DNA of 64,000 nt. It comes from Flagellimonas marinaquae (GTDB lineage: Bacteria; Bacteroidota; Bacteroidia; Flavobacteriales; Flavobacteriaceae). Both the position numbers and the translations under genes were made by a program. The stretch lies in NCBI RefSeq assembly GCF_003992675.1, contig NZ_RZMZ01000005.1, positions 1 through 64,000 on the forward strand, written 5' to 3'. Shown here piece after piece: positions 54,492 to 62,540 of the stretch. Below the pieces are notes generated by a model, which was not told the DNA's origin, did no database searches, and saw only the letters and a program-made list of their open reading frames with translations. Every line of letters begins with the position of its first letter. Within the stretch, counting starts at the first letter, position 1.

Positions 54492-55376
54492 AAATTCTTC
54501 GATTTTTGTCATCACCAACACATGGGGAACCGTAATCGAGGCCAAGAAACAAATCAAACCGGGAACCATAAACTCTTCAGCATTACGTAACAAGAGATAC
54601 AACACGAAAGTTCCCACTAAGGAAGCCAACCAGTAAACAAAACTACTTTTAAAATAGCGGTAGAACGACTTCCAACTTACGTCTCCATAAAGAAACTTCA
54701 TCTGATCTAACAAAGAAGGAATACTATGCCAAATCACAAAATAGATGCAAAAGGCCAGCAACAACGAAGCCGTATTGAAGACAACATAAAAAACACCCAA
54801 TAGGAACAACTCCAATAAGATGGTATAGCTGTTAAGTCCGGCAAAGGCGAAATAAAGGAAATACAAGCTGGTCACTATGCCCACTCCAAGAAATAATTGA
54901 CCAATTACCCAAGTTGGAACATCCTGTCCGGTGATATCCGATACTATCTGGACCACTTGTACGCGGTGCGCATAGAACAGCATAAATAAAATCAAACCAC
55001 CGTAAAGTATGTAGAACAAGGGCTTACCTTTTAGGTTTCCCGTTAAGCTAGCGTTCCAATGCTGTTCCCCAAAATGATAACTGCTAAATAGGATAAATAG
55101 CACCAACGCAATCGTTGGGAAAAAATAAAAAACAATGCATATGGATGCTATCATTACTATGTAAAGCAAAGTCATACCCGTTTTTGCGATTTTGGCACCC
55201 CTCTTTTGAAAATAAGTGGTAAGTACCCCAATGTCATTTGCGCCATGCAATATCCCAAATGTGCCAATAAGCAAAAAGGACAAGAGCAGCTCCAATTCCA
55301 AGGGCAAATACACCGATAGCCATAACCCGAAAAAGGTGGCCACCATCAAAAAACTTGTTATTCTGATACTATCCAA
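54447..55376 (-). CDS. blh: Beta-carotene 15,15'-dioxygenase, Brp/Blh family
   Basis: The 309-residue polytopic membrane enzyme cleaves beta-carotene into two retinal molecules. It carries the conserved histidine motifs: LHGANDIGVL, SYHFGEQHW, YFVIWHSIPSLL and VPHVLVMTKI, which bind the non-heme iron. The start on TTG at 55376 is the only one before an in-frame stop; an ATG at 55346 would remove ten residues. It is head to head with the rhodopsin gene across a 98-bp gap, so its retinal product is made next to its user. Its 3' end overlaps the transducer gene by 45 bp on the opposite strand. Confidence 0.93.
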   Translation of the reverse strand: MDSIRITSFLMVATFFGLWLSVYLPLELELLLSFLLIGTFGILHGANDIGVLTTYFQKRGAKIAKTGMTLLYIVMIASICIVFYFFPTIALVLFILFSSYHFGEQHWNASLTGNLKGKPLFYILYGGLILFMLFYAHRVQVVQIVSDITGQDVPTWVIGQLFLGVGIVTSLYFLYFAFAGLNSYTILLELFLLGVFYVVFNTASLLLAFCIYFVIWHSIPSLLDQMKFLYGDVSWKSFYRYFKSSFVYWLASLVGTFVLYLLLRNAEEFMVPGLICFLASITVPHVLVMTKIEEFLKTHPETDVGGNAQ

Positions 55377-55474
55377 TACGATTTGTTTAAATATTTATAA
55401 AAAAAGTTATACAAAAATATGAATATATTGTTAAATTTTTTATACTTTTAGTTAAACAAAAATATTTACATATT
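55377..55474. promoter_or_regulatory. AT-rich divergent control region for blh and proteorhodopsin
   Basis: The 98-bp gap must contain both promoters. It is very AT-rich. TACTTTTA at 55443-55450 resembles TAnnTTTG for the rhodopsin direction, but I could not place a matching -33 element at a normal distance. No operator palindrome is clear. Confidence 0.4.
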
Positions 55475-56203
55475 ATGGAAAGTTTAATTACATCGTTACC
55501 CATGGTGGCAAAAATAGCTACCAATGATTACGTTGGCTTCACCTTCTTTGTTGGGTGTATGGCCATGATGGCCGCTTCGGCCTTCTTCTTTTTGTCAATG
55601 AACAATTTTGATCGTAAATGGAGAACTTCCATTTTGGTATCAGGATTGATTACGTTCATTGCTGCAGTGCACTATTGGTATATGCGTGATTATTGGGCAG
55701 CCAATGGTGAATCGCCAACTTTTTTCCGTTATGTGGACTGGATTCTAACAGTTCCCCTAATGTGCGTTGAGTTCTACTTGATTCTGAAAGTAGCTGGTGC
55801 CAAAAAAGCATTGATGTGGAAATTGATCGCACTATCCGTAATCATGCTGGTTACAGGTTACCTAGGAGAGACCGTTTACCGTGACCAAGCACAGATTTGG
55901 GGTCTTATTTCCGGAATTGCCTATTTCGTAATCGTTTACGAAATATGGTTGGGAGGTGCCAACAAACTGGCTAGAGAAGCCGGAGGCGCTGTACTTTCCG
56001 CCCACAAAACACTTTGCTGGTTCGTATTGGTAGGTTGGGCCATCTATCCTATTGGCTACATGGCAGGTACACCTGGATGGTACGATGGAATCTTCAATGG
56101 GCTATCCATGGACGTTATTTACAACATCGGTGATGCCATTAACAAAATCGGATTTGGCCTTGTAGTTTACAATTTAGCGGTAATCGCTAACGAAAAGGCT
56201 TAG
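55475..56203 (+). CDS. Proteorhodopsin, green-tuned light-driven proton pump (DTE type)
   Basis: The 242-residue seven-helix protein covalently binds retinal at Lys224 (NKIGFG). Helix C reads RYVDWILTVPLMCVEFYL: Asp88 (counterion, proton acceptor), Thr92 and Glu99 (donor) match the DTE proton-pump pattern, and not the NQ sodium or NTQ chloride types. The tuning position is Met96 rather than Gln, so green absorption is expected. His66 in AAVHYWYM corresponds to the conserved counterion-partner His. The gene is divergent from blh and is followed by a bidirectional terminator. It would add light energy to the membrane potential. Confidence 0.96.
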   Translation: MESLITSLPMVAKIATNDYVGFTFFVGCMAMMAASAFFFLSMNNFDRKWRTSILVSGLITFIAAVHYWYMRDYWAANGESPTFFRYVDWILTVPLMCVEFYLILKVAGAKKALMWKLIALSVIMLVTGYLGETVYRDQAQIWGLISGIAYFVIVYEIWLGGANKLAREAGGAVLSAHKTLCWFVLVGWAIYPIGYMAGTPGWYDGIFNGLSMDVIYNIGDAINKIGFGLVVYNLAVIANEKA

Positions 56204-56232
56204 TCAGATATCATTTTACTTAAACTTAGAAG

Positions 56233-56264
56233 AAATGGCCATGCAAAACATGGCCATTTTTTTT
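56233..56264. terminator. Bidirectional terminator between rhodopsin and argS
   Basis: AAATGGCCATG (56233-56243) and CATGGCCATTT (56249-56259) pair across CAAAA and run into an eight-base T tract to 56264. The two convergent genes stop at 56203 and 56263. Confidence 0.8.
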
Positions 56265-58041
56265 ACATTCTTTCGGGAACGTCAATCCCCAATAATCGGA
56301 ACGCGGATTGAATCACCTCCCCTACTTTTTTGGAGAGCTGAACCCGGAAAGTTTTCTTTTGCTCATCTGTTTCGCCCAAAATGGAAACCTGCTGGTAAAA
56401 CGAGTTGAACTCTTTCACCAAATCGTAGGTATAATTGGCAATCAAGGCAGGACTAAAGTTTTCCGCGGCCAACTGAACCGTTTCTGGGAACAATTGCAAC
56501 TGTTTCAATAATTCTTTTTCCTTTTCGTGCAAATCCATTGTGGTCTCGACCGCGCTCGACCTGACACCCTCTGCTTTGCGCAAAATAGATTGAATCCTGG
56601 CGTAGGTATACTGGATAAACGGCCCTGTGTTTCCTTGAAAATCCACCGATTCTTCCGGATTGAACAAGATGCGTTTCTTCGGGTCTACTTTTAAAATGTA
56701 GTATTTAAGGGCACCCAAACCTATGGTTCGGTACAATTCCTTTTTCTCTTCTTCGGAATAGCCGTCCAACTTGCCCAGTTCTTGGGAAATGGATTCGGCG
56801 GTATCCTCCATATTTTTAATCAGGTCGTCGGCATCCACCACGGTACCTTCCCTACTCTTCATCTTTCCGCTGGGCAAGTCTACCATGCCATAACTTAAAT
56901 GGTACAATTGCTCCGCCCACGAATACCCCAGTTTTTTAAGGATCAGGAACAAGACCTTAAAATGGTAATCCTGTTCGTTCCCTACGGTGTACACCATTCC
57001 GTTGATGTCCGGGAAATCAGTTACCCGCTGAATGGCCGTGCCAATATCCTGGGTCATGTACACGGCGGTACCATCGGAACGCAATACGATTTTTTCGTCC
57101 AATCCTTCATCGGTAAGGTCTATCCAAACGCTGCCATCCTCTTTTTTAAAGAAAACGCCTCGTTCCAGACCATCCTTCACTACATCACGACCCAACAAAT
57201 AGGTATCGCTCTCATAGTACAAGGTGTCAAAATCAACACCTAGGTTTTTGTAGGTAATGTCAAAGCCATCATACACCCAACCGTTCATTTTTTTCCAAAG
57301 TGCTACCACCTCATCATCGCCCGCTTCCCACTTACGCAGCATTTCTTGGGCCTCCAACAATATTGGAGCCTCTTTTTCAGCTTTTTCTTTTGGTGTTCCA
57401 GCCTCACCCAGTTGAGCAATCTGCTCTTTGTACGCTTTATCAAACGCCACATAATATTTACCCACCAAGTGGTCTCCTTTCAATCCAGAAGATTCCGGGG
57501 TTTCGCCATCGCCAAATTTCTGCCAGGCCAACATGCTCTTGCAGATATGGATGCCTCGGTCATTTATAATTTGGGTTTTGTACACCTTTTTACCAGAAGC
57601 CTTCAATATTTCGGCCACCGAATACCCCAACAGATTGTTTCGAATATGCCCCAAGTGCAACGGTTTGTTGGTATTGGGAGAAGAATATTCCACCATCACC
57701 GCGTCATCAGATTGCGATTTTACATAACCAAAATCAGTTTCGTTGGAAATTGAATTAAAGAAATTAAGATAGTAGCTATCCTCAATCACAATATTCAAAA
57801 AGCCTTGCACCACATTGCATTTGGACACCTCATCCACATTTTCGACCAAATACTCCCCTATACTGGTTCCAATTTGAACTGGGTTTCCCTTTACGTGCCG
57901 TAACATAGGGAATACCACAACCGTAATATCTCCTTCGAAATCCTTTCGGGTCGGTTGAAATTCCACCGTGGGCAGCTCAACTTGATATAGTTGTTTCACC
58001 GCCTCGATCACTTTTTGGGTCAAATCGTTCTGCAAACTCAT
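56263..58041 (-). CDS. argS: Arginyl-tRNA synthetase
   Basis: The 592-residue class I synthetase charges tRNA-Arg. HIGH signature is HLGHIRNN (in KPLHLGHIRNN), the N-terminal Add1 domain is present, and the anticodon-binding DALR domain ends with ESAFRLLGIDVPERM-like sequence. A KMSK-like KMKSREG is at residues about 390-397. One oddity: about residues 491-503 (EGVRSSAVETTM) match, in DNA, an intergenic REP-like repeat of this chromosome. The gene is otherwise full-length and looks functional. Confidence 0.96.
   Translation of the reverse strand: MSLQNDLTQKVIEAVKQLYQVELPTVEFQPTRKDFEGDITVVVFPMLRHVKGNPVQIGTSIGEYLVENVDEVSKCNVVQGFLNIVIEDSYYLNFFNSISNETDFGYVKSQSDDAVMVEYSSPNTNKPLHLGHIRNNLLGYSVAEILKASGKKVYKTQIINDRGIHICKSMLAWQKFGDGETPESSGLKGDHLVGKYYVAFDKAYKEQIAQLGEAGTPKEKAEKEAPILLEAQEMLRKWEAGDDEVVALWKKMNGWVYDGFDITYKNLGVDFDTLYYESDTYLLGRDVVKDGLERGVFFKKEDGSVWIDLTDEGLDEKIVLRSDGTAVYMTQDIGTAIQRVTDFPDINGMVYTVGNEQDYHFKVLFLILKKLGYSWAEQLYHLSYGMVDLPSGKMKSREGTVVDADDLIKNMEDTAESISQELGKLDGYSEEEKKELYRTIGLGALKYYILKVDPKKRILFNPEESVDFQGNTGPFIQYTYARIQSILRKAEGVRSSAVETTMDLHEKEKELLKQLQLFPETVQLAAENFSPALIANYTYDLVKEFNSFYQQVSILGETDEQKKTFRVQLSKKVGEVIQSAFRLLGIDVPERM
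56542..56566 (+). repeat. REP-like sequence inside argS
   Basis: GGTCTCGACCGCGCTC continues to GACCTGACA; it matches the intergenic unit at 34427-34452 except for one single-base gap and two substitutions. It lies in a variable-looking surface stretch of ArgS and stays in frame. Confidence 0.55.
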
Positions 58042-58134
58042 CTCATAGGCTTTTCAGGGCGCAAAACTACGTATTTTTTGGGCTTTTCACACACTATTGG
58101 CTCATGGTCCGCCGTAATTTGATTATTTTTAAAT

Positions 58135-58560
58135 ATGCTATTGAACGTATCCTACAACGATAAAAAAATCACCAAAAAAATAGACGAAGCCGTTGGCAAG
58201 CCGATTCCTATAAGGGAGCGCTTTGCCATGGGTGGTATCGGCTCCCCAAAATTGTTCATTACCGAGGCAAGTCTGGATATCTACAACCTGCTCATTTTGG
58301 ACAGCAACACCAACAGCTGCAATGTTGAGCTACGTCCTAATGGCATCATTGTCCGGTTTCGGTCAAGGTTGGAAACCTACGGGCTCATCATCCCCTATTA
58401 CAAATTGAACGTATACAAGGGCGACATGGCCATTTACTCCATTTATATGGACCAATATTTTATCAAAGTACGTTCCGATACCAAGGCCGTTCAAAAATTC
58501 TTCAAAAAATTACTGGATTACCGAGCGGATAACCTACCCACCAATATTGAAGACCTATGA
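58135..58560 (+). CDS. Conserved hypothetical protein, possibly PH-like fold
   Basis: I do not recognise this 141-residue soluble protein. It has no signal peptide. Alternating beta-rich segments (LFITEASLDIYNLLI, NGIIVRFRSRLETYGLIIPYYKLNVY) followed by a basic C-terminal helix (AVQKFFKKLLDY) suggest a PH-like small domain. Its stop overlaps the ATG of the downstream SDR gene by 4 bp (ATGA), so the two are translated together and likely act in one process. It is divergent from argS with a 93-bp gap. Confidence 0.75.
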   Translation: MLLNVSYNDKKITKKIDEAVGKPIPIRERFAMGGIGSPKLFITEASLDIYNLLILDSNTNSCNVELRPNGIIVRFRSRLETYGLIIPYYKLNVYKGDMAIYSIYMDQYFIKVRSDTKAVQKFFKKLLDYRADNLPTNIEDL

Positions 58561-59978
58561 AAATTTTATTGACTGGGGCCAACGGTTATATCGGGATGCG
58601 CCTATTGCCCAAACTTTTGGATATGGGCCATGAGGTCATCTGTGCCGTCCGTGATGAAAAACGACTTTCGGTAGATGCCAAGGTGCGTTCCCAAATAGAG
58701 GTAGTTGAAATTGATTTTTTGGAAGATCCGGCCGACCAACATATCCCCGAAGATATTGACGCCGCCTATTACTTGATACATTCCATGACTTCCTCGGTAT
58801 CAGATTTTGATGAAAAAGAAGCCCAAGCGGCGAAGAACTTCAACACCTTGCTGGAAGGCACGCAATGTGAACAAGTGATCTACCTGAGCGGTATTGTCAA
58901 TGATAAGGAACTCTCCAAACACCTGAGTTCCCGCAAAAACGTAGAGGAGATTCTCTACAAAGGCCATTTTAAACTCACCGTCCTTCGCGCTGGAATCATA
59001 GTTGGCTCAGGGAGTTCATCCTTTGAAATCATCCGTGACCTCTGCGAAAAACTTCCAGTAATGATAACGCCCAAATGGGTGCTCACCAAAACACAGCCGA
59101 TTGCCATTCGGGATGTTATCCAATTTCTCACAGGCGTTTTGGGCAATCGAGAAACCTACGGACAATCCTTTGACATTGGAGGACCGGATGTGATCACCTA
59201 CAAGGACATGCTACATGGGTACGCAAAGGTACGTGGCTTTAAAAATTGGATTTTTACCGTTCCTGTAATGACCCCAAAATTATCTTCCTATTGGTTGTAT
59301 TTTGTTACCTCCACCTCCTATAAATTGGCCGTGAACCTTGTGGATAGCATGAAGATGGAAGTCGTTGCCGAGGATAATCGTTTGCAACAAATGCTGGGCA
59401 TAGAAACCCACAGTTACGAAGAGGCCATCGATATGGCTTTTAAAAAAATCGAACAAAACCTTGTCATTAGCAGTTGGAAGGACAGCATTGCCAGTGGACA
59501 GATTCAGGAAGACCTCGAAAAATATATCCAAGTTCCAAAATACGGGGTGCTACAGGATAAAAAGTCCATACGCATCAAAGATGAACAGGCCGTTTTGGAA
59601 AACATTTGGCGTATTGGAGGCGAAACGGGGTGGTACTACGGCAATTGGCTCTGGAAATTCCGTGGCTTTTTGGATAAACTGGTAGGCGGTCCCGGGCTTC
59701 GGAGGGGGCGCACCCATACCGATAAAATTTTTCCCGGTGATGCCTTGGACTTTTGGCGTGTGTTATTGGCCGATAAAAAATCAAAGCGTTTGTTACTTTT
59801 CGCCGAAATGAAAACGCCGGGAGAGGCTTGGCTGGAATTTAAAATAACAGACGGAAAACTCTACCAAACCGCAACTTTTCGTCCCAAAGGATTGTGGGGC
59901 CGACTGTATTGGTATTCCGTATTGCCGTTCCACCTCTTCATCTTTAGCAACATGATCAAGAACATTGCGAAAGTGTAA
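58557..59978 (+). CDS. Atypical SDR (NAD-dependent epimerase-like) with DUF2867 C-terminus
   Basis: The 473-residue protein has an N-terminal Rossmann fold with the dinucleotide loop LLTGANGYIGMRLLPKLL, and a DUF2867 domain from about 330 to the end (GWYYGNWLWKFRGFLDKLVGG; GRTHTDKIFPGDALDFWRV). The catalytic Tyr-x-x-x-Lys of classic SDRs is not evident, which fits the atypical, NmrA/complex I-like subgroup. Translation is coupled to the upstream 141-residue protein. It could bind NAD(P) as a sensor or act on a quinone or sugar; the substrate is unknown. Confidence 0.85.
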   Translation: MKILLTGANGYIGMRLLPKLLDMGHEVICAVRDEKRLSVDAKVRSQIEVVEIDFLEDPADQHIPEDIDAAYYLIHSMTSSVSDFDEKEAQAAKNFNTLLEGTQCEQVIYLSGIVNDKELSKHLSSRKNVEEILYKGHFKLTVLRAGIIVGSGSSSFEIIRDLCEKLPVMITPKWVLTKTQPIAIRDVIQFLTGVLGNRETYGQSFDIGGPDVITYKDMLHGYAKVRGFKNWIFTVPVMTPKLSSYWLYFVTSTSYKLAVNLVDSMKMEVVAEDNRLQQMLGIETHSYEEAIDMAFKKIEQNLVISSWKDSIASGQIQEDLEKYIQVPKYGVLQDKKSIRIKDEQAVLENIWRIGGETGWYYGNWLWKFRGFLDKLVGGPGLRRGRTHTDKIFPGDALDFWRVLLADKKSKRLLLFAEMKTPGEAWLEFKITDGKLYQTATFRPKGLWGRLYWYSVLPFHLFIFSNMIKNIAKV

Positions 59979-60278
59979 GATTTCATTTTTTTGTGAATAA
60001 GTCAACAGCTGTCACATCGGGCAGAGTCGAGATGTTTTCATTTGTTGGTCATCATTTCTTGGCATGAGATTTCTCGCCTACCTACCTAACACAGGCGGGC
60101 GCTCGAAATGACAATCCTCCTAACTCCTAACTCCACCTCTGTTAAAATACTATTAAGCACAATAGCCGTATGCTTTTTTCTTCGGACTTTGTTACAAACT
60201 TTAGCCAAGTTCGTCTAACCATAAGGCAACCTTTTGCCCCCAAAAAGGTGTCTTATCATTGAAACCCAAGAAGCACAC
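59979..60278. other. Intergenic gap with paired REP-like repeats
   Basis: The 300-bp gap between the SDR and carboxypeptidase-regulatory genes holds no gene. An inverted-orientation unit lies at 60010-60032 (TGTCACATCGGGCAG to TCGAGA) and a second at 60071-60113 (TTCTCG, a stem of CGCCT and AGGCG, then GCTCGAAATGACA). Together they look like a paired REP module. No promoter was recognised. Confidence 0.5.
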
Positions 60279-61784
60279 ATGTCAATTTCAAAATCTTTAT
60301 TTACAGCGTTTATTGCAGTATTGATGGGTCTCCCACTTTCGGGACAGACCATAAGCTCCCGTTTGGTCGATGCCAAGACCCAAAAAGGAATTCCCTACGC
60401 TACGGTGCAATATGGTGAACAACAAGGCGTAATCACCAACGAGGAAGGTCGTTTTAGTTTTGTTTTGGAAGAAGCTACGCTGGATTCCATTTACATCACC
60501 TCCATGGGATACGGCAAAAAGGGATTCACCTTGGAGCAATTACAGGACAGTCTGCTTCAGCTTGACCCCAAAGCCATTGAGCTCAGCGGAGTCTATGTTT
60601 TTGACAAGGAACTGGATGTGGACGACATCATCGAGAAGATGATTGAAAATATCCCCAACAATGTGAACAAGACTCCAGTAAAACAACGCTTTTTTCTCCG
60701 CAAAGCGGAATTGGCCAACATGGAGAAAGTCGATTTTGGGTTTGAAAAATCATCCATAAAAGAACTGAACAAGGAATTGATGGACAGCATTTCGCGCAGC
60801 ATTCCACGGAACGCTTCGCACTATACGGAAAGTTTTGGCGACCTCTATAAAAATAACACCGATTATAAGGTCGACATTATAAAAGCAGCCGATCTTTACG
60901 ATAAAAGAGATGTGGGCTCCTTCGAAGACCTGGCCGAACACATGGAGGACATCTTTGTACAAAACGTAAAACCGGGCTCCTACCTCAAGATAAAATCCGG
61001 GATTTTCAGTGAAAAAATCCAAGTGGATTCTATTTTGGACACCATGGATGATGAGCGGGTGGACCAGTTAAAAAAGGTAAAGGCCCAAATGGAAAAAGAC
61101 AGTGTTTCGGGACTGGTGGACAGCCAGCGATGGCAGTTCAAGGAACTTCTGGGGCAACTCTATTACCAAGAGGATACTAAATTGGACCTTCTGGAGAAGA
61201 CCCGACGCTATGAGTTTAAGCTTTCCGGTTATGCGGATATGGGCGATGCCGGCGTGTACGTAGTCGATTTTTGGCCCAGACGGAGCAGTGCCGATTTTAA
61301 GGGCAGGCTATACATCAACATTGAGGATTTTGCGGTAATGCGATTGGATTTTACCAATACCCAACGCTTACGAAACTTTAGGCTGCTGGGCATTACCTAC
61401 CGAGAAAACGTGTACAAGGGTACCATGCGTTTCGCCAAATTGCCCAATGGCAGGTACGACCTGCAGTTTATGGAATTGGCGGATGGCAAATATTTTGGTG
61501 TGGACCGGCCGCTAAAAGTGGTGGAAAAAAACAAGCATGTAAAGGGGCGCCGCAAACAAAACGAGCTCAAACTGAACATAGACTTTCGAATGAACATCAC
61601 TTCCAAATGGGAATTGGTGGTATTTAACCAAGACGAGATTGCCCAAAACGACTTCAACAACTTTACCGAGGACAAGACCGTGCGTGCCACCTATATGCCA
61701 CGCTACAATCCCGAGTTTTGGGAAGGCTATACCATCATGGAGCCCAACCAGGCAATTCGAGGTTTTACGACGGAGGAAGAGTAG
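60279..61784 (+). CDS. Carboxypeptidase-regulatory-like domain protein, exported
   Basis: Start chosen at the ATG 60279, giving a signal peptide (MSISKSLFTAFIAVLMGLPLSGQ). The 501-residue product has a carboxypeptidase-D regulatory-like domain (about 25-110; SSRLVDAKTQKGIPYATVQYGEQ, GVITNEEGRFSFVLEE) and then a long region with a charged Lys/Asp-rich helix and beta segments (YVVDFWPRRSSADFKGRLYINIED). No catalytic or TonB plug motif is present. Proteins of this kind in Bacteroidota are periplasmic or outer-membrane; function is unknown. Confidence 0.8.
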   Translation: MSISKSLFTAFIAVLMGLPLSGQTISSRLVDAKTQKGIPYATVQYGEQQGVITNEEGRFSFVLEEATLDSIYITSMGYGKKGFTLEQLQDSLLQLDPKAIELSGVYVFDKELDVDDIIEKMIENIPNNVNKTPVKQRFFLRKAELANMEKVDFGFEKSSIKELNKELMDSISRSIPRNASHYTESFGDLYKNNTDYKVDIIKAADLYDKRDVGSFEDLAEHMEDIFVQNVKPGSYLKIKSGIFSEKIQVDSILDTMDDERVDQLKKVKAQMEKDSVSGLVDSQRWQFKELLGQLYYQEDTKLDLLEKTRRYEFKLSGYADMGDAGVYVVDFWPRRSSADFKGRLYINIEDFAVMRLDFTNTQRLRNFRLLGITYRENVYKGTMRFAKLPNGRYDLQFMELADGKYFGVDRPLKVVEKNKHVKGRRKQNELKLNIDFRMNITSKWELVVFNQDEIAQNDFNNFTEDKTVRATYMPRYNPEFWEGYTIMEPNQAIRGFTTEEE

Positions 61785-61787
61785 ATT

Positions 61788-62030
61788 CTAGATGTCAGAT
61801 TTTAGATTGCAGAGGTTAGATAGAGGTACTTCCAAGGCTTGGCTTATTCGGTAAAGCGTGTGAATGGTGGCATTGGTTCTCCCCTTCTCTATTCTGGAAA
61901 TATTCGTAGTATCGATTTTGGCTTCTATCTTACCAACCAAGTCAACCTGTGTATAGCCCTTTTCTAGTCGGGCTTTTTTGACATTTTCACCAATTTTCCG
62001 TAAAACTTCCGTTTTTTCCATACTTGCCAT
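61788..62030 (-). CDS. XRE-family HTH regulator
   Basis: The start is ATG 62030 (MASMEKTEV) or 62021 (MEKTEV); longer frames run through the operators. The 77- or 80-residue product is little more than one XRE/Cro-C1 HTH: IGENVKKARLEKGYTQVDLVGKIEAKIDTTNISRIEKGRTNATIHTLYRISQALEVPLSNL. No sensor domain is present. It is divergent from a 69-residue protein, and a CTTGCCAT-type palindrome pair lies in between, one overlapping its own start. It likely represses both genes by binding there. Confidence 0.85.
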   Translation of the reverse strand: MASMEKTEVLRKIGENVKKARLEKGYTQVDLVGKIEAKIDTTNISRIEKGRTNATIHTLYRISQALEVPLSNLCNLKSDI

Positions 62031-62040
62031 ATTTGACAAG
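62023..62040. promoter_or_regulatory. Operator-like palindrome, copy 1 (at XRE start)
   Basis: CTTGCCATATTTGACAAG has arms CTTGCCA and TGACAAG, imperfect by one base from full symmetry. It matches copy 2 closely (consensus CTTGCCATATATGGCAAG). If the XRE gene starts at 62021, the site lies just upstream of its ATG. Confidence 0.6.
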
Positions 62041-62071
62041 TCAAGAAAAGGTTTATATTTACCGCTATTAA

Positions 62072-62085
62072 TGCCATATATGGCA
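62072..62085. promoter_or_regulatory. Operator-like perfect palindrome, copy 2
   Basis: TGCCATATATGGCA is a 14-bp perfect palindrome (extending to CAAG on the right), 14 bp before the ATG of the 69-residue protein at 62100. Its centre is 47 bp from that of copy 1. Confidence 0.65.
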
Positions 62086-62099
62086 AGTTTAAAATTATA

Positions 62100-62309
62100 A
62101 TGGTACATCCTGAGGTTTTGATCAATTGGATTGAAGATACGTATGGCTCCCCAGAAGAGTTGGCAAAAATTCTAGATTATGGGATTGAAATGCTATTTTA
62201 TCTGGAGGAAGGTTCTTTTGAACAAAGAGAAGTTCAAGAGGTTGTGGTTGCGCTTAGAGGAATTGTGGTTGGGTTGAGGAAACAAGAATCTATTAAACTT
62301 TCTCAATAA
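62100..62309 (+). CDS. Small protein, divergent from XRE regulator
   Basis: I do not recognise this 69-residue protein. Its sequence predicts mostly helices (LINWIEDTYGSPEELAKILDYGIEMLFYL; EVQEVVVALRGIVVGL) and is mildly acidic. The ordered frame, an ATG immediately behind a perfect operator palindrome, and a partner HTH gene support it as real. A toxin or an XRE-controlled accessory factor is possible but no toxin fold is recognised. Confidence 0.65.
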   Translation: MVHPEVLINWIEDTYGSPEELAKILDYGIEMLFYLEEGSFEQREVQEVVVALRGIVVGLRKQESIKLSQ

Positions 62310-62335
62310 ATCTACTTTATTGAGGTGTATATTCC

Positions 62336-62535
62336 CCAAAAATCGTCAATTCGAGTGGCGAGCCGTATCGAGAATCGATTTTTTATCTTAAAATAGGGTC
62401 TCGATACATTCCAAACTCCATTTGGAACACTCAACCTGACAGCTGAGAAATTTGTGCAGTTCCTGCCTACGGCAGGTAGGCGTGTAAAGCAGTGAGATGC
62501 TGAAACAATCCCGATAACTATCGGGACAGCATGAC
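62336..62535. repeat. REP-like hairpin cluster before the citrulline-hydrolase gene
   Basis: Several inverted repeats lie in this gap: CCTGCC/GGCAGG at 62462-62476 with a TAC loop, and TCCCGATA/TATCGGGA at 62509-62526. Diverged REP-like sequences starting TCTCGATACA and CTCAACCTGACA run around 62399-62443. The last hairpin lies just beyond the stop of the minus-strand gene at 62541 and may also end its transcript. Confidence 0.55.
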
Positions 62536-62540
62536 GAAAC

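Noticed and set aside
55475-56203. Sodium- or chloride-pumping rhodopsin
   Set aside because: Helix C has Asp, Thr, Glu (DTE) and not NDQ or NTQ.
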